DNA from: Kwoniella bestiolae CBS 10118
Lineage: Eukaryota; Basidiomycota; Tremellomycetes; Tremellales; Cryptococcaceae
Reading direction: 5' to 3'
Assembly: GCF_000512585.2 (NCBI RefSeq)
Contig: NC_089245.1
Location: 1,984,001 to 2,048,000 of the forward strand
DNA length: 64,000 bases
Made by a program: the position numbers and the translations under genes. Shown in pieces: positions 1 to 11,248 of this stretch (positions within the stretch are counted from its first letter, which is position 1; each line of letters starts with the position of its first letter). Below the pieces are notes generated by a model. It worked only from the letters and a program-made list of their open reading frames with translations. It was not told the DNA's origin and made no database searches.

Positions 1-628
1 GCATGTTCCCTCTCGGGCGTGGAGGCATTACTTCGCGGGGAACGTTCTGCCCTTTTGTTTCGATCGATGGGTGTAGCAGGGCCTGCTTCGGGCTGTGTTT
101 GGGCAGTGGTGGTGGGCACATCGGTCTGCTGTTGGGCAAGTGTCAGTATGGTAATTCTGAATTGGAAACACCACAAATGTCCGTGACAGATAAACCTGTA
201 GCAGGGACAAGAACTCGCAAGGGGAGATAAAAGCTCACATCAGATGGTCCTGGCCTCTTTGAAGGTCCAGCCTCGGGCTGAAACACCTCTTCTCCCACTT
301 CGTCCTCCCTCACCCAGAGATCTAATCGTTTATCCTGCCCTACAAAGGAGATATACGCTTCTCGTACGCCTGTTTTGTTGACTCGAGTATTGAGGACTGT
401 AGCGGCACCTATAAAACAAAATCAATCGAAGGACTTGAGTCAGCAGGCTCCCCAGTGTAAGCTTCGGTCCAAAGCGTATAAAAGGTTGGAGGGTACGAGC
501 GAAGTGGAAGGAGGCAACTTACGAGGAGGATGTCCAGTTCTCTGTACAACATATTGTCGTCCCACCTGCAGAGTCGTACCTTGCATATCGGTAGTGGTAG
601 TCTCTGGGAGTGAGACCCTTATAGGCAT
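1..628 (-). CDS. ESA1: ESA1-type MYST histone acetyltransferase, 5' part (runs off window)
   Basis: This is the N-terminal portion of a MYST-family acetyltransferase, the catalytic subunit of NuA4 that acetylates histone H4 and H2A.Z in the nucleus. Three exons keep frame: 523-628, 239-408 and 1-128, with introns carrying normal donors and a ctgac branch site before the last exon. Residues about 24-75 form a Tudor-knot (chromo-barrel) domain: VGRQYVVQRTGHPPR, then AYISFVGQDKRLDLWV, matching the YxxHYxxxxKRLDEWV signature of Esa1/Tip60. A Ser/Pro/Glu-rich linker with NKRAERSPRSNAS follows. The zinc finger and catalytic MYST domain lie outside the window, so the assignment rests on the Tudor-knot alone. 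Other Tudor-knot or chromo proteins such as Eaf3/MRG15 are less likely because of the KRLD motif. Confidence 0.72.
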
Positions 629-936
629 CTGAGCGGCACCTTCTTCAGCTTGTATAATCTATAATCTATCTTGATATACGCGTTGAAGTGCAGCGAAAGA
701 TCAAAACATTGCGAGTGAGTGACACTCAGCCAATGACACGGAGATGTACGCGATCTCCGTGCATATGTAACAGTTGGATGATGTAATGTTGGTGATGTCC
801 AGTCCAGTCAACCCGATCATTTCGACGATCCAACATTTCCACAAGGAGATGAATCTGAATATCATCACCAGTACTACCACTATCAGGCTGAGAGGTTCAT
901 TCAAGAACAATCTCTACAACCACACAGCAGCCCGAT
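629..936. promoter_or_regulatory. Shared divergent promoter region between ESA1 and HMCES
   Basis: The 308 bp between the two divergent start codons must hold the promoters of both genes. No coding sequence is visible. A 9-bp perfect inverted repeat with a 7-nt spacer (737-761) is the only clear structured element; no strong TATA box was seen. Confidence 0.5.
737..761. repeat. Perfect inverted repeat, 9-bp arms, in the ESA1/HMCES promoter
   Basis: Arms CACGGAGAT (737-745) and ATCTCCGTG (753-761) flank the spacer GTACGCG. It lies about 110 bp from the ESA1 start and 175 bp from the HMCES start, so it could be a binding site for a dimeric regulator. Function is inferred only from symmetry. Confidence 0.5.
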
Positions 937-2753
937 ATGTGCGGTAGATACGCCCTGGCACTATCAAACGAAGAGCTATACGATTCACTCGAAGCGCGTT
1001 TACCGAGATTATTCGAGAATGGTCGTCCGAGGTGGGAGAGGCAGCAGGATAATAGGGGTGGCAAGTGGGTCGACGCTCTTCCATAGAAATTCAGTTGTTC
1101 TCTGAGTGAAAGGCGGGAATAAGCTGAAGAGAGTAATGGTGTAGCTACAATGTCGCACCTCGTCAGAGAGCTCCGGTGATTAGAAGGGATCCGGAAGATG
1201 GCGAGAGGGGTATGATTGAGACTATGTGAGCTGACCCTCTCGCGTCGATCATATACTTTAATGCTGTAGTGAAATAGCTCATGCCGATCCTGGGTGGATT
1301 GTAGGCAATGGGGATTAATCCCACATTGGACGAAACATCCTCCGACTGGGCCTTTGAACACTATCAACGCCAGATCCGAGGGGTTATTGTGAATTGCCAG
1401 CTACATCAACCACGGTGAGACTGGTCCAGCTGACGGCATATGAGACTCGTAGGGACCCATCTTCAGGCGGAATGTGGCATGCTTTGAAAGGATACAAGCG
1501 ATGTATAGTCCCAGCGCAGGGGTAAGTCCAAACCATCGAACCTATACCACTCCCACTCTCGATTCACAAGCTGACGGGCTGGATAGGTACTACGAATGGC
1601 TCAAGAAACCTTCCTCAAAAATCCCCCATTTCACCCGTCTCCCCCTATCCCCCGAAACCACAATCGATCATCCACCTTTACTATTCTTCGCAGGACTATA
1701 TGACATCGTCAAATACGTCTCACCCGTTCAGTCGAAATTCCAACCTTCCGACGATCCTGAGGACACACGCGAGGCATATCCCACGGGTAATCCCCTGCCT
1801 TTGGCAACTTATACGATACTTACCACTGAGCCGTCAAAAGATATAAGGTGGTTGCATGATAGAATGCCTGTGATTCTTACTGAGTGGGATGATGTGAGGG
1901 ATTGGTTGGATTTGGGAGAGGTTAGGGGTTGGAGGGAGGGGAAGGATGGGACGGGGGGAGTGTTAAGGTCTCATGCGGGGCTGGAGAGGTAGGTCGCGCC
2001 TTTTCTACTGACTCAGCTCGGCTATTCGATGCTCCTCGGGTGTTCTCTGTTTCTCATCATGTGATACAGGAAGAGTCGACATTGAGAGCTGATCGGTGTT
2101 TTGCTTTCGCAGTTATCCAGTCCCCACAGAGGTGGGGAAGATAGGTAACAACTCGCCGACATTCATCCAACCTGTGTCGGAACGTAAAGACGGGATCAAG
2201 AGTTTCTTCTCGAAACAACAATCATCACCTGTGAAACCTAAGAAGGAAGAGGGATCTCATCCTTCTCCAAAGCAGGTTAAGACGGAGCAAGTGAAAGAAG
2301 AAGCGGAAGGGATTAAGAGTGAGATTACACCTAAAGATGAAGAAAAGGGTTTGGGCGATGATTCGAATGCTCCGAATAAGGGTGACTCGACTGCGGATCA
2401 GATCGGGCAACAAAACGAGGAGGAGGATAAGGAAGTAGTAAAAGCCGGGAAGGAACAAGAAACAGGGAAGAGAAAACGATCAGAGGGGGAAGATAATGGT
2501 GATGAGGAAATTCAGGAAATAGATAAACCCAAGAGGGGAACAGGTGGACATCAGACCAAAGTGGTTCGCAAGACTGTTGATGAGGGGGATAAAGAGGTAA
2601 GCGATCTTCATGCATCGTGCAGTGCATACAACATGAGCTGATGTGGATGAGACGGGATAGCAACCAGCTATAACGAATTTCTTCAAATCCCCTTCTCGAC
2701 CTGGTAAGACCACTGTCCCCAAATCTGGTTCGAGCAAGAAGAAGAAACGATGA
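937..2753 (+). CDS. HMCES: HMCES/SRAP-domain protein, abasic-site DNA-protein crosslink sensor
   Basis: Seven exons (937-1064, 1145-1225, 1305-1388, 1453-1521, 1587-1988, 2113-2596, 2661-2753) give 446 residues in unbroken frame. The SRAP domain (YedK/HMCES family) forms a covalent link to abasic sites in single-stranded DNA and shields them during replication. All key residues are present: the N-terminal MCGRYAL with catalytic Cys2, YNVAPRQ, NTINARSE (Asn91), QGYYEWLKK (Glu124) and WLHDRMP (His211). After the SRAP fold the tail is charged and disordered and carries two PCNA-binding-like motifs: GIKSFFSK at 282-289 and a textbook QPAITNFFKSP at 417-427, followed by a basic end. Human HMCES has one PIP box at its C terminus. 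The gene is divergent from ESA1 with a 308 bp gap. The start is fixed by the need for Cys at position 2. Confidence 0.93.
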
Positions 2754-4631
2754 GCCAGAACCAATGATCGACACGCCACACTATAACTCGTTTTACTCGT
2801 CCAGATCTGAGCGGTTCCTCCCCTTCCACCAGATTACCATCACTCCTGAGCGGAGCTGCAGGTGCGCCAATGAACCATGCAGCGCTTTCGACGAGTGCAT
2901 CGCCTTTTTGCTCGACTCAATGGTCACTTGTTGGATCTGTCAATGTATATATATACGACTGTATCTATATTTAGTTTAGTACTTGTGTAAAACATCAACT
3001 GATCTACCTACCTTAGCTTTGTTGTTTTTGTAGTAATGCAAATGCAAATCCGTACTTGGTACCTGTAATTGTCAATTACGGAACGGAATGGTTCATAGTT
3101 TGGTCGTATCCCCTCTCCTCGGGTGGGAGGGTACCTTGTATACCCGTCCGGTCCTTGGGGTATGATGTATGTCATGAAGCGGTGCACGTATCCTGATGAA
3201 AGTTTACTGGAGTCTTAGACGGGAGTGCTAAGGTAGTGTGGTGTTTAACTTTGATGAGGTGGATATGGATGCGTATGTATCTCATTTTCAAGTGTGGATA
3301 TCCTGAACCGAACCGAGGACATCCAAGCTGAAGAATCCAAAGTAGGAGTGAATCATGTAATGTTCTCACGAGATGATAACATGGGAAAACGCCGAGATGC
3401 TCACTAAGAGTAGCGATGTCTCACCTTGACATGTGAGACTAGGTTACATCATCCTCCGAGACGGGCGTATCCCACGGTTATCGGGATGATCATCTTGGCT
3501 TGTCTTTGCTTGGATGAGAGGAATCCCGCTCTTGGCGGATCAATCGTGCTTGCATTATCTGGAGGGCATGATGGAATGTACTCCGTACTGTACCAATCAT
3601 GCATAGTCAACTGACAACTACAATCTATACCTTCCTCGTCCACTCGTCGGACTGACCTGGATGTCACTTGACCTGCACTCAGGTTCCATAATGTATCTGA
3701 TCCTAGCAATTCGGATCTCATCTCAAATAGCACAGCACAGCCTCTACTCCACTCCATCCATACCCCGCCCTGAGAAACGCCGAGCGTGGTACGAGTACCG
3801 TCCGCTTTCAGGTACAATCTCTTTTACCCCACACCCGCACAGACTAAAAGAGCATATGATTCCGTATTTGCATTTCAAAGCCTACTCGTCTGTTCGTAAA
3901 AAGGAGATGCAACAGACTATTACAGATGCCGAATGACAGGGAAGAGGGAAGCGGTCCAACCCGATGATGACGCACTTGCACTTTTCCTCTACATCAAAGC
4001 AATGTTCCTAGCCAAGAGTTACCGGTATGACGACTTCCTCTTCAGATCACTCGCCTTGGATTTACAGGAAACACAGCTCATTCTTCAACGAGCCGTCATG
4101 TTATCGTTTAGACCCATCTGACCCATCTGAACCCGACACAGCTTTGAAAAGCAGGATAGCATTAACCTTCAGCGGGAGGGACAAGCGGTCGGGTACGATG
4201 AGATAAGAGTTGATGATGTAGGGTAAAGGAACCAGCGAAGGCGGGGGTCAAAGGAGGCGGGGTTCAAGCGAAGAGAAGGAGGCGGACAGGGCGCATCAAA
4301 AGAGAGAGAGAAGAGAGATCCCATCAAAAGATCAGGGTATTGAGCATGGGTCATGCTCATGATCATGGTCATGATTTTAGCTCGTCTTGTTACACTGGTT
4401 GAATGTATGAGCTATACGGTCATAGCGCATAGCTTGGTGAGTTGAGTCAACTATTTACATTTACATTCACATATATATATAGCCCACTTCCATATCGCAT
4501 CCTCATTCTTTCTCTTTCCTTCTTTCTCTTTCCTCATTCTTCTTTTTATTCGACTATTTCGTAACCTACTATATCAACTACTGTTCTGTTTAAACCTAAT
4601 CGTACAACGTATAACGTATAATATACCAATC
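2754..4631. other. Long stretch without a supported gene
   Basis: About 1.9 kb between HMCES and the deacetylase. Short open frames exist on both strands but none has recognisable domains or a convincing splice pattern. The right end looks like a promoter: a TATA-like catatatatatag run near 4468-4481 and a strongly pyrimidine-rich CT stretch at 4500-4550 just before the deacetylase start. A purine-rich patch with repeated gagaga sits near 4300-4320. A non-coding transcript cannot be excluded. Confidence 0.55.
4468..4555 (+). promoter_or_regulatory. TATA-like run and CT-rich leader of the deacetylase gene
   Basis: An alternating AT run (catatatatatag) is followed by a long CTTTCTCTTTCC-type pyrimidine tract. 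This arrangement is typical of strongly expressed fungal genes, about 80-160 bp before the ATG at 4632. Inferred from composition and position only. Confidence 0.4.
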
Positions 4632-5993
4632 ATGTTCACTTCACTAGCCCTCATCCTCCTAGCTTCCCTGGGAGCTATCAACGCCTCCCCCATTGCTCTT
4701 ACTCCCAGACAGGGCGGTGTTCAGGTTATTAATAATTGTTATCAGTCTGGTCAGGTCGCTTTGACTTTTGATGGTGTGTTGCTCTCTTCCTCTCCCTATC
4801 CCTCTTCCCACCCTATCCCTCTCTTCCAAGCCGTCACCAAGACCTCACCGCAAGACCATGAGCTAATTGGAGAATCGGTTTGACAGACGGACCATACAAC
4901 TATGAACAGGATGTTGCCAATGCTCTTAATGGTGGGAAGGGGACTTTCTTCCTCAATGTGAGTTACCTTCCTTCCTTCCTTCCTTCCTTCCTTCCTTCAG
5001 CTTCTTCTCGCACGTCATTCCCTAAAGGATGTCATAGTCAGTGTCATGCTGATACGATCCACCACATTATAGGGAAACAACTACGGTTGTATCTATGACA
5101 AGGTAGATCAAATCAGATCTCTCCATGAGCAGTAAGTTTTCCTGCTCTCGCTGACCCATATCGCTGGAGCTAACGTTGTATATATGATAATGTAGAAGCC
5201 ACACCCTCGGATCACATACCTGGTCTCATGCCGATCTGACCAAACTCGACGAAGGAGGTATCCACCAAGGTAAGTCCACCGCTGATCATCATTAAGCATG
5301 AAGTGAGCTGATGGTATGCGTTGTTTGCAGAGCTCGAAAAGGTCGAACAAGCTTTCATCAGGATTTTGGGCCTTAAGCCATTGTACTTTAGACCTCCTTA
5401 TGGTTCTTATAACGATTTGGTACTCAAGGTCTTGTCTGATAGAGGATACAAGAGTGAGTTGATCGCATTGACAGAGAATCACAGTAGCCCTATACTCGTT
5501 CATTTACCCGTTGTCCCTCTGTTACAATCTTACTTCGACACCATGTATCATGGGACATCGCTGATAACTTGAACCAACTTTAGAACTCTTCCTCTGGTCC
5601 GAAGATACCGGTGATGCCAATGGAGAATCTGTTGGATACTCTGAAGGTGTCCTCGACGGTGTTGCCAGTGAGTTTGATAAGCCAAGGGATTGAATTTGTT
5701 GCTGATCTAGCCTATCCCCTACTCAGACTCCTACCCCAGCCCTCACATGGTTCTTTCTCACTCTACCATTCAAACCACCTCATCGGACGTCCTCCCCAAC
5801 TCTGTTTGGAAGATCCAACAAGCCGGATACCAATTAGTCGCTGTTGATACCTGTCTGGGTGATTCTGGTGAGTCTAGTCTGTGCTACCACTCAGATCATG
5901 TTTGATCGTGCTGATGTGTGAACTTCAGGTGAATGGCCATACGAATACGTTGGTGAACCTGGTCAACCTGATGGTTCATGGACCTGTTACTAG
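4632..5993 (+). CDS. Secreted polysaccharide (chitin) deacetylase, carbohydrate esterase family 4
   Basis: Eight exons (4632-4773, 4887-4957, 5073-5131, 5196-5269, 5331-5453, 5584-5667, 5727-5867, 5929-5993) encode 252 residues. A signal peptide (hydrophobic residues about 3-19, Ala-Ser cleavage region) is followed by TPRQ and a NodB domain. Visible NodB motifs are TFDDGP (45-50, catalytic base and metal Asp), SHTWSH (97-102, metal-binding His98 and His102), RPPYG (136-140), LWSEDTGD and the SPHMVLSHST block carrying the late catalytic His. The enzyme should remove acetyl groups from chitin or a related cell-wall or capsule polymer outside the cell. The protein is shorter than the larger GPI-anchored fungal chitin deacetylases and has no Ser/Thr-rich tail or anchor signal, so it is probably soluble. 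It ends in a Cys-containing GSWTCY tail. The exact polysaccharide cannot be told from sequence. Confidence 0.88.
4966..4998 (+). repeat. (CCTT)8 microsatellite inside deacetylase intron 2
   Basis: Thirty-three nt of perfect CCTT repeat lie near the 5' end of the intron that runs 4958-5072. The tract ends in CAG and so resembles a polypyrimidine tract plus acceptor, but reading phase requires the acceptor at 5072. Repeat length is likely variable between strains. Confidence 0.9.
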
Positions 5994-6891
5994 GTTGTGA
6001 TCGTCCTTTCAACGAATAATGACTTTTGTGTTTTTATCAATAACATTAACGAGGACATTTATTCCGGATTAAGACCCTACTGGTGTTTCCTATCATATAT
6101 AATATAGCATACATACAAATATTAAGATAAAAGGACATTTCTGCTTTTATATCACTGTTTTTTTCAGTGTCACCTTTCGGTCACTTATAATAACCTATCA
6201 TGACTCTTCTTCCTGTGTATCATGCTTTTTAATTATAATCATCGATGAATGTATCCTTTACCATGTGTGATTGTTGCTGTATCTATGAGATGGAGAGAAA
6301 AGCAAACGCGCATGACATGTGGGATTAAGGGACTAGCTGATAATATTGATAAGAAGTATGGTGGCGTTATTAGGCATGCGTAGGTAGAGATAACCATGGG
6401 ATGACGTTACTTGGTTGAGTCACCTTGAGTTTACTAAGTACCCTGTTACCGGTTATCAGTGAGTGTATTGTGAGCATTGATCGCTTCTTTTGCATTGGAT
6501 GGTCAATGCGTAAACAGCATACACCATACCATACACATCCATCGTTTCACTTGATCAGCTCATCATACACTCTTTCTCTCACATATAGCAACCAAAACGC
6601 ATTGACCCTTCCTCGCTTCTCGCACCTACGCTCACGCCGTCTCTCCGCTCTCCGTTTCACTTACTACCACCCCGTGTTAGTTTCATCACGACCATGACAA
6701 CGACAATAACACGAACCTGAACATGACTCTTACTTGAAACTCTTCTACCTTACTTGTATCTCAACGTGACACCTCAAACCTCTTCTCATCAACAAGACAA
6801 ACTCGTATAACACCGTTTCATCTCTCTCATCTTCTCAATTTCAACTCGATTAGATAAACAAACAAATACCAATCATCAGCCAAGGGATAGG
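5994..6891. other. Intergenic region, no gene seen
   Basis: About 900 bp. The left half is AT-rich and is probably the 3' UTR and terminator of the deacetylase. The right half is C/T/A-rich and looks like the leader of the downstream F-box-like gene. No conserved coding signal was found. Confidence 0.5.
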
Positions 6892-9800
6892 ATGGATAGC
6901 AACACCCCTTCTTTTCCTCCCCCCTCTCGTCTGAGACTTCCCCCTTCCCTACTTGCCCTTCCAGCTTTATCAATCTCATCCCATGGCTCGTCAGCTGAGA
7001 ATGCGATACCCACGAGCGCAGGACGACTCGATGGGAGAGGGGCAGCCTCGGGGTCGGGGGCGAGGAAGTCTGGGCTGGGGAAAGATAAGGTTGGATGGGG
7101 GGAGTTGCCTGTTAACGTGTTGCAGTGAGTCTGCATTTCTGTTTTTTTTTTGCTTGACTTGTGACCTCCCTTACTCTTTTACACGTTCTTTTTCCATGGT
7201 GGGGTATTTTGGAGGTGATGTACATCGAAGGAAGAACAGGACAAGCTCAAAACTCTCATATACTCCATCATATCCTTCACGTCACAATCAAGCTCACGTT
7301 ACCCCTGTGAGATGACAAAGCGCATACTGATACCACATACTTCCCCTGCAGCTTGATATATACCTACACCATCGATGCTCCCCCTCCTAGCAATTGCCTA
7401 TTCCGTACGTGGGTCAGTAAACCCCAAAGCTTCGAGATTGCTTTGGCTGTCCAGCAGAGGATCTGGTTATGTAGGTTGAGGAGGGTCAGTCAAGGCTGGA
7501 GATCCGCTGGTGAGTGATTTCATTGCAAGGCACTTTCCTCGTCACCCATAATGCCGTCTCCTACTACTACCACCCATCATGTCCCTTCCTTCCTACCACT
7601 GTGAGACCCGCATCTTTACATGAACTCCGATTTTCTATCTGTTTTTCATATATGCGCGTTCTCGAGCTGACCATATCCTATCTACGCAACAGTCGACTCC
7701 CACTCCTTCTGGCCAGCTTACACTCTCCTCCTCGACCCTTCCCGACCCCATTCCTCAACTCTCGAAGATATCTATTCCTCCCGACTGACCCCCTCCACTC
7801 CATCTTTCCCAACGCTATTCCACAGGGCACGACACACCACCCTGAATATCTGCATCCCATGTCGACTCAACCACCCCTCAAGACTGGGTTTATACCCTGC
7901 TGTACCCCGTCGCTTAACATTTACGAGAAACTTCGGATCCACCCCAACCTGCGAGAAACACTACCATCACTATTGTTCGGGATGTCTCAAAGAATACGGT
8001 ATCGAGTCTCTCTCGCCTACTCCGCCCAGCGCTGGAAGGCACCTTCAGATCCCCTCGCCGGTCGTACGCAGTGATAGGGGTCTGTTGGTTCCTAATTCTA
8101 GAGATATAGATGAAGAGGGGTATTATAGGTTGAGGAATGATCTGGTCTGCAAGGATTGTAGGAGGACTACAGCCAGTGAGGAGATCAAAAGGGTTTTGAT
8201 GGAGGAATGTCCGAGAGGTGGAGACGACTCGACCTCAAATGGGATAATACGAGGATGGAAGAATGATTGGACTAGAAATCAATATATCGAAGAATACGTT
8301 GAAGAATCCTCCCACACATGTACATACATGGTATCCAAGGCTATCAAACTACAGTGGTTAACGAATCATACGAGGTATAATGAGCTTTGGGATACAGCTA
8401 TGGAATTACAAAAGAACGAGAAGAACTTGAAGCTCAAGTTCTACAATGATCATTACGATGTGAATTTCAATACCGATCTCAACCTTGTTGCTCGATCTCT
8501 TGAATCCCCCCATGAGCGGGTATTACGATTGACAAAGGAGTATGAGCTTAGGGGAGAGGATTATACGGGCAGAACCGACGCACAAGATCAAGTGGAGGTA
8601 TTGGAGTTGTGTAAGAAATGGACTGAGCAGGCTGAGAATATGCTGGAGAGGGATGAGGATGGTTTCGAAGTTTGGGGGGACGATACGGATGAGGAGGAGG
8701 AGGCTTTGGCGCTGGAGAGGGGGGTGCTGAATGATAAGGTGAGTTGGATGTTTGATCTTACATATCTCGTGCATGAAGTAAACTTGGGATCAACGTGGAT
8801 ACTGGTACGGTAGAGTGATGGGGTGATAGGGCTTCGTTGCGACTGTTGGCTGACCCTCTGCGACACGTGTACAGTATCAACGCAAACTCGAAGAAGCATG
8901 TATCAACGACTGGCTCAATGATCGGATACGATTCGGATTCTGGGTATACCCCTCAGACGAGGTATCGAAACATCAAGCTCAACCCAATGCACATACGCCA
9001 TTCAAGGATATAGCACCTCATGCCAAACACCCTTTATCGAACCTCACTAGACTCGTCGATTCATATGACCCTGTGGCAGCAGAGGAAGATACCGTGGGAA
9101 TGATGAGTCTTCTACCTGATGGTGGGACCGACCCGTTCTTACCCCCTCAGGCATTACTGCAAAAGCTGGATGGACTGTTCGAAGAAAAATTGAAAGCCAA
9201 GCTCTCACCTGCGATAGCAGAGCTTGTAAGGAGAACTAGAGATTGGTTTGGGGATGATGAGGCCGCTGAGGAGTATTGTAGGGGATTGAGGGTGGGGGAT
9301 GTTATTGGGAAATTGGATGATTGGGAATTGTGGGTTCCTAGGAGATTGGCAGATCATCTGAAGTCATTGAACCAGCTACGACTTTCAGCGCAGATCCCAT
9401 CGGTTCTTGCGCCTGCTCCAGCTACTGGTTCGCGTCCTACTTCATCTTCCTTTGGCGTAATGCCTAATCCTGCGACCTCACCCAAGATTGAATTGGTGCA
9501 GGAGGAATATCGATCGCCTACTATGGCTGAATATGGGATCAAGGAGATCGCTTTTACCACGGCGTCGGATCATGATCACGATAATCCTTCGATCTCTGCA
9601 GGATTAGGAGCAGCTGTCACCACACCGAAGAAGGTGGAGGGGGATGGATTGGAAGAATCACCTAAATTGGGTAAACGCAAGTCACCTACGGAAGAAGAAG
9701 AAGGTAAGATACCTGAGAAGAAAATTAGACATTCGCCCCCCACTCTCCCAGTGACCCCCTCTGAGAGGGCCGAAGACGGTTCGCCAACAATTAAGAAACG

Positions 9801-10584
9801 TAAATTACCTCCTTCTCCCGAGACACACCACATCGACCGGAGTATCAAGGACATCTCACCACCTGCACCACTGCGATATGACATTGGGAGGAATGATATG
9901 CTGGATGTGTCTAATGGGTCTTCTCTGCCTACTACGCCTAGTCCAGTTGTGGGGATTGATCCTGAACTGCTCAAGCAAGATGACGCAGAGGAAGAGGAGG
10001 AAGGGTTATTTGAAAGATCCGGAACTGAGATTAGTAGTCATGATACCGTTGGGACTATGCCTATCACGCCTGATGCTGAAGAATGGAATGAGGGGGATAC
10101 TATGTGCTCGGTTACGAAGTTGGAGGAGGAGAGAGGGATGGAGTCGACGAAAGATGTTGTGAGGATTATCGATCGTACCACTGGACAGGTCCAGGTTACC
10201 CCGGTAGAAGAAGAGGAGGAATTGACAGAAGATGAAGATGAGTATGAGGAAGAAGAGATGTCATTGTCATCGAATAATGAAACCTCAACAACGACAATGG
10301 TTGGATCGATTGAGACGATCATGAAAGAATGTTTAACAAGGGAAGAAAGACAAATCCCTTATTTACCTTTACCCCCTCCGTCTCCCTCTGGTAGATGGAA
10401 TTTCAATTTGAACTTGGGAGATAAAACGCATAGTACGATTGATAAGCTCTTTTGGGAGGAGAGGGAAGTGCTCAGACGATGTAGATGTACGATATGCGAG
10501 AGGGCGAGGGTGAGGGAACAGTATCAGTATCAGTATCAGGTAAGGGGGTTGTTTGGATGGGCAGGGGGATGGGCTTGGAATTGA
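6892..10584 (+). CDS. Large F-box-like protein with cysteine clusters, function unknown
   Basis: Four exons (6892-7124, 7352-7509, 7693-8738, 8875-10584) give about 1048 residues. After a Pro/Ser/Gly-rich start, residues about 71-130 resemble an F-box: ELPVNVLHLIYTYTI, then a Leu/Arg helix and RLRRVSQGWRSAVDSHSFW. This suggests an SCF ubiquitin-ligase adaptor, but the match is by pattern only. Cys/His pairs follow (NICIPCRLNH, TCEKHYHHYCSGC, LVCKDCRR) that could bind zinc. A helical middle part precedes a long acidic, Ser/Pro-rich disordered tail with Lys-Arg patches (KKRKL type) that could act as nuclear signals. The tail contains QYQYQYQ near 10520, directly before a possible last intron (10540-10656). 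If that intron is removed, translation stops at once at 10657-10659. No specific orthologue is recognised. Confidence 0.72.
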
Positions 10585-11248
10585 GGGTAGAAGATGGAAG
10601 ATGCAAGGTATCTTGAGGATTGGTTTATACGACTGATGAGCGAGAGTTGTATGTAGTGAGCGATACGAGCGATCATTACGATTTGCATAAATGATGAATG
10701 ATGAATGAATGAATGTTGATTGGGATGTTCTCATGAGAACAGCATAGACTTGATGGATCAAAATGGAGCAGTAGACTCTATGGAGTTCTATCTGCTGTGG
10801 ACGTAGGGTGATGACCATCAGATGAGAACAGCATAGAGAGGAAGATGCTTCGTATACTGTAAATTTATGGGAGCTCTTATGGTGTTCTCGTTAACTAGGC
10901 TCGGCAAAATGCGGGTGCGCATGCCTTATTATAGGACGCGTCTAGGTGATCGATCGTGTTTTCTGATTCTGCGTTCGTCATGTTCACTCTGCTCTTCTTC
11001 GACCTGTCCTCTATCTGCAGATTTATAGCTTCAATACCTTCCTTCTCTTCCACTGCCCATCGCTCTACTAGACACCAGACAGCGAACAACCTCCCAGACA
11101 GATCCAGGCTATTCTGCCTCACTACCATAAACCTGATCACTCTTTACGCCCAGCCCCGACCAACCCATCATCCCTTCCTCACAATGTCCGAGTCCGAACC
11201 GATGGATATCGACCCCCTTCTGCGCCTTCGGGCAAACCTGCCAACGCG
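10585..11248. other. Intergenic region between the F-box-like gene and RFC3, with a palindrome
   Basis: About 660 bp without a supported gene. It holds the end and 3' UTR of the upstream gene, a GAATGAAT-type short repeat near 10692-10714, a 16-bp perfect palindrome at 10726-10741 and a related half copy near 10820, then the RFC3 promoter and leader. An upstream ATG at 11184 lies out of frame with the RFC3 coding sequence. Confidence 0.5.
10726..10741. repeat. 16-bp perfect palindrome TGTTCTCATGAGAACA
   Basis: The sequence equals its own reverse complement over 16 bp. The right half plus flank, ATGAGAACAGCATAGA, recurs about 90 bp downstream (about 10821-10837). It could be a dimeric binding site or a structured part of the 3' UTR. 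Confidence 0.7.

Noticed and set aside
3449..3817. Minus-strand open frame of about 122 codons downstream of HMCES
   Set aside because: No recognisable domain or promoter, and it overlaps other random frames of similar length on the opposite strand.
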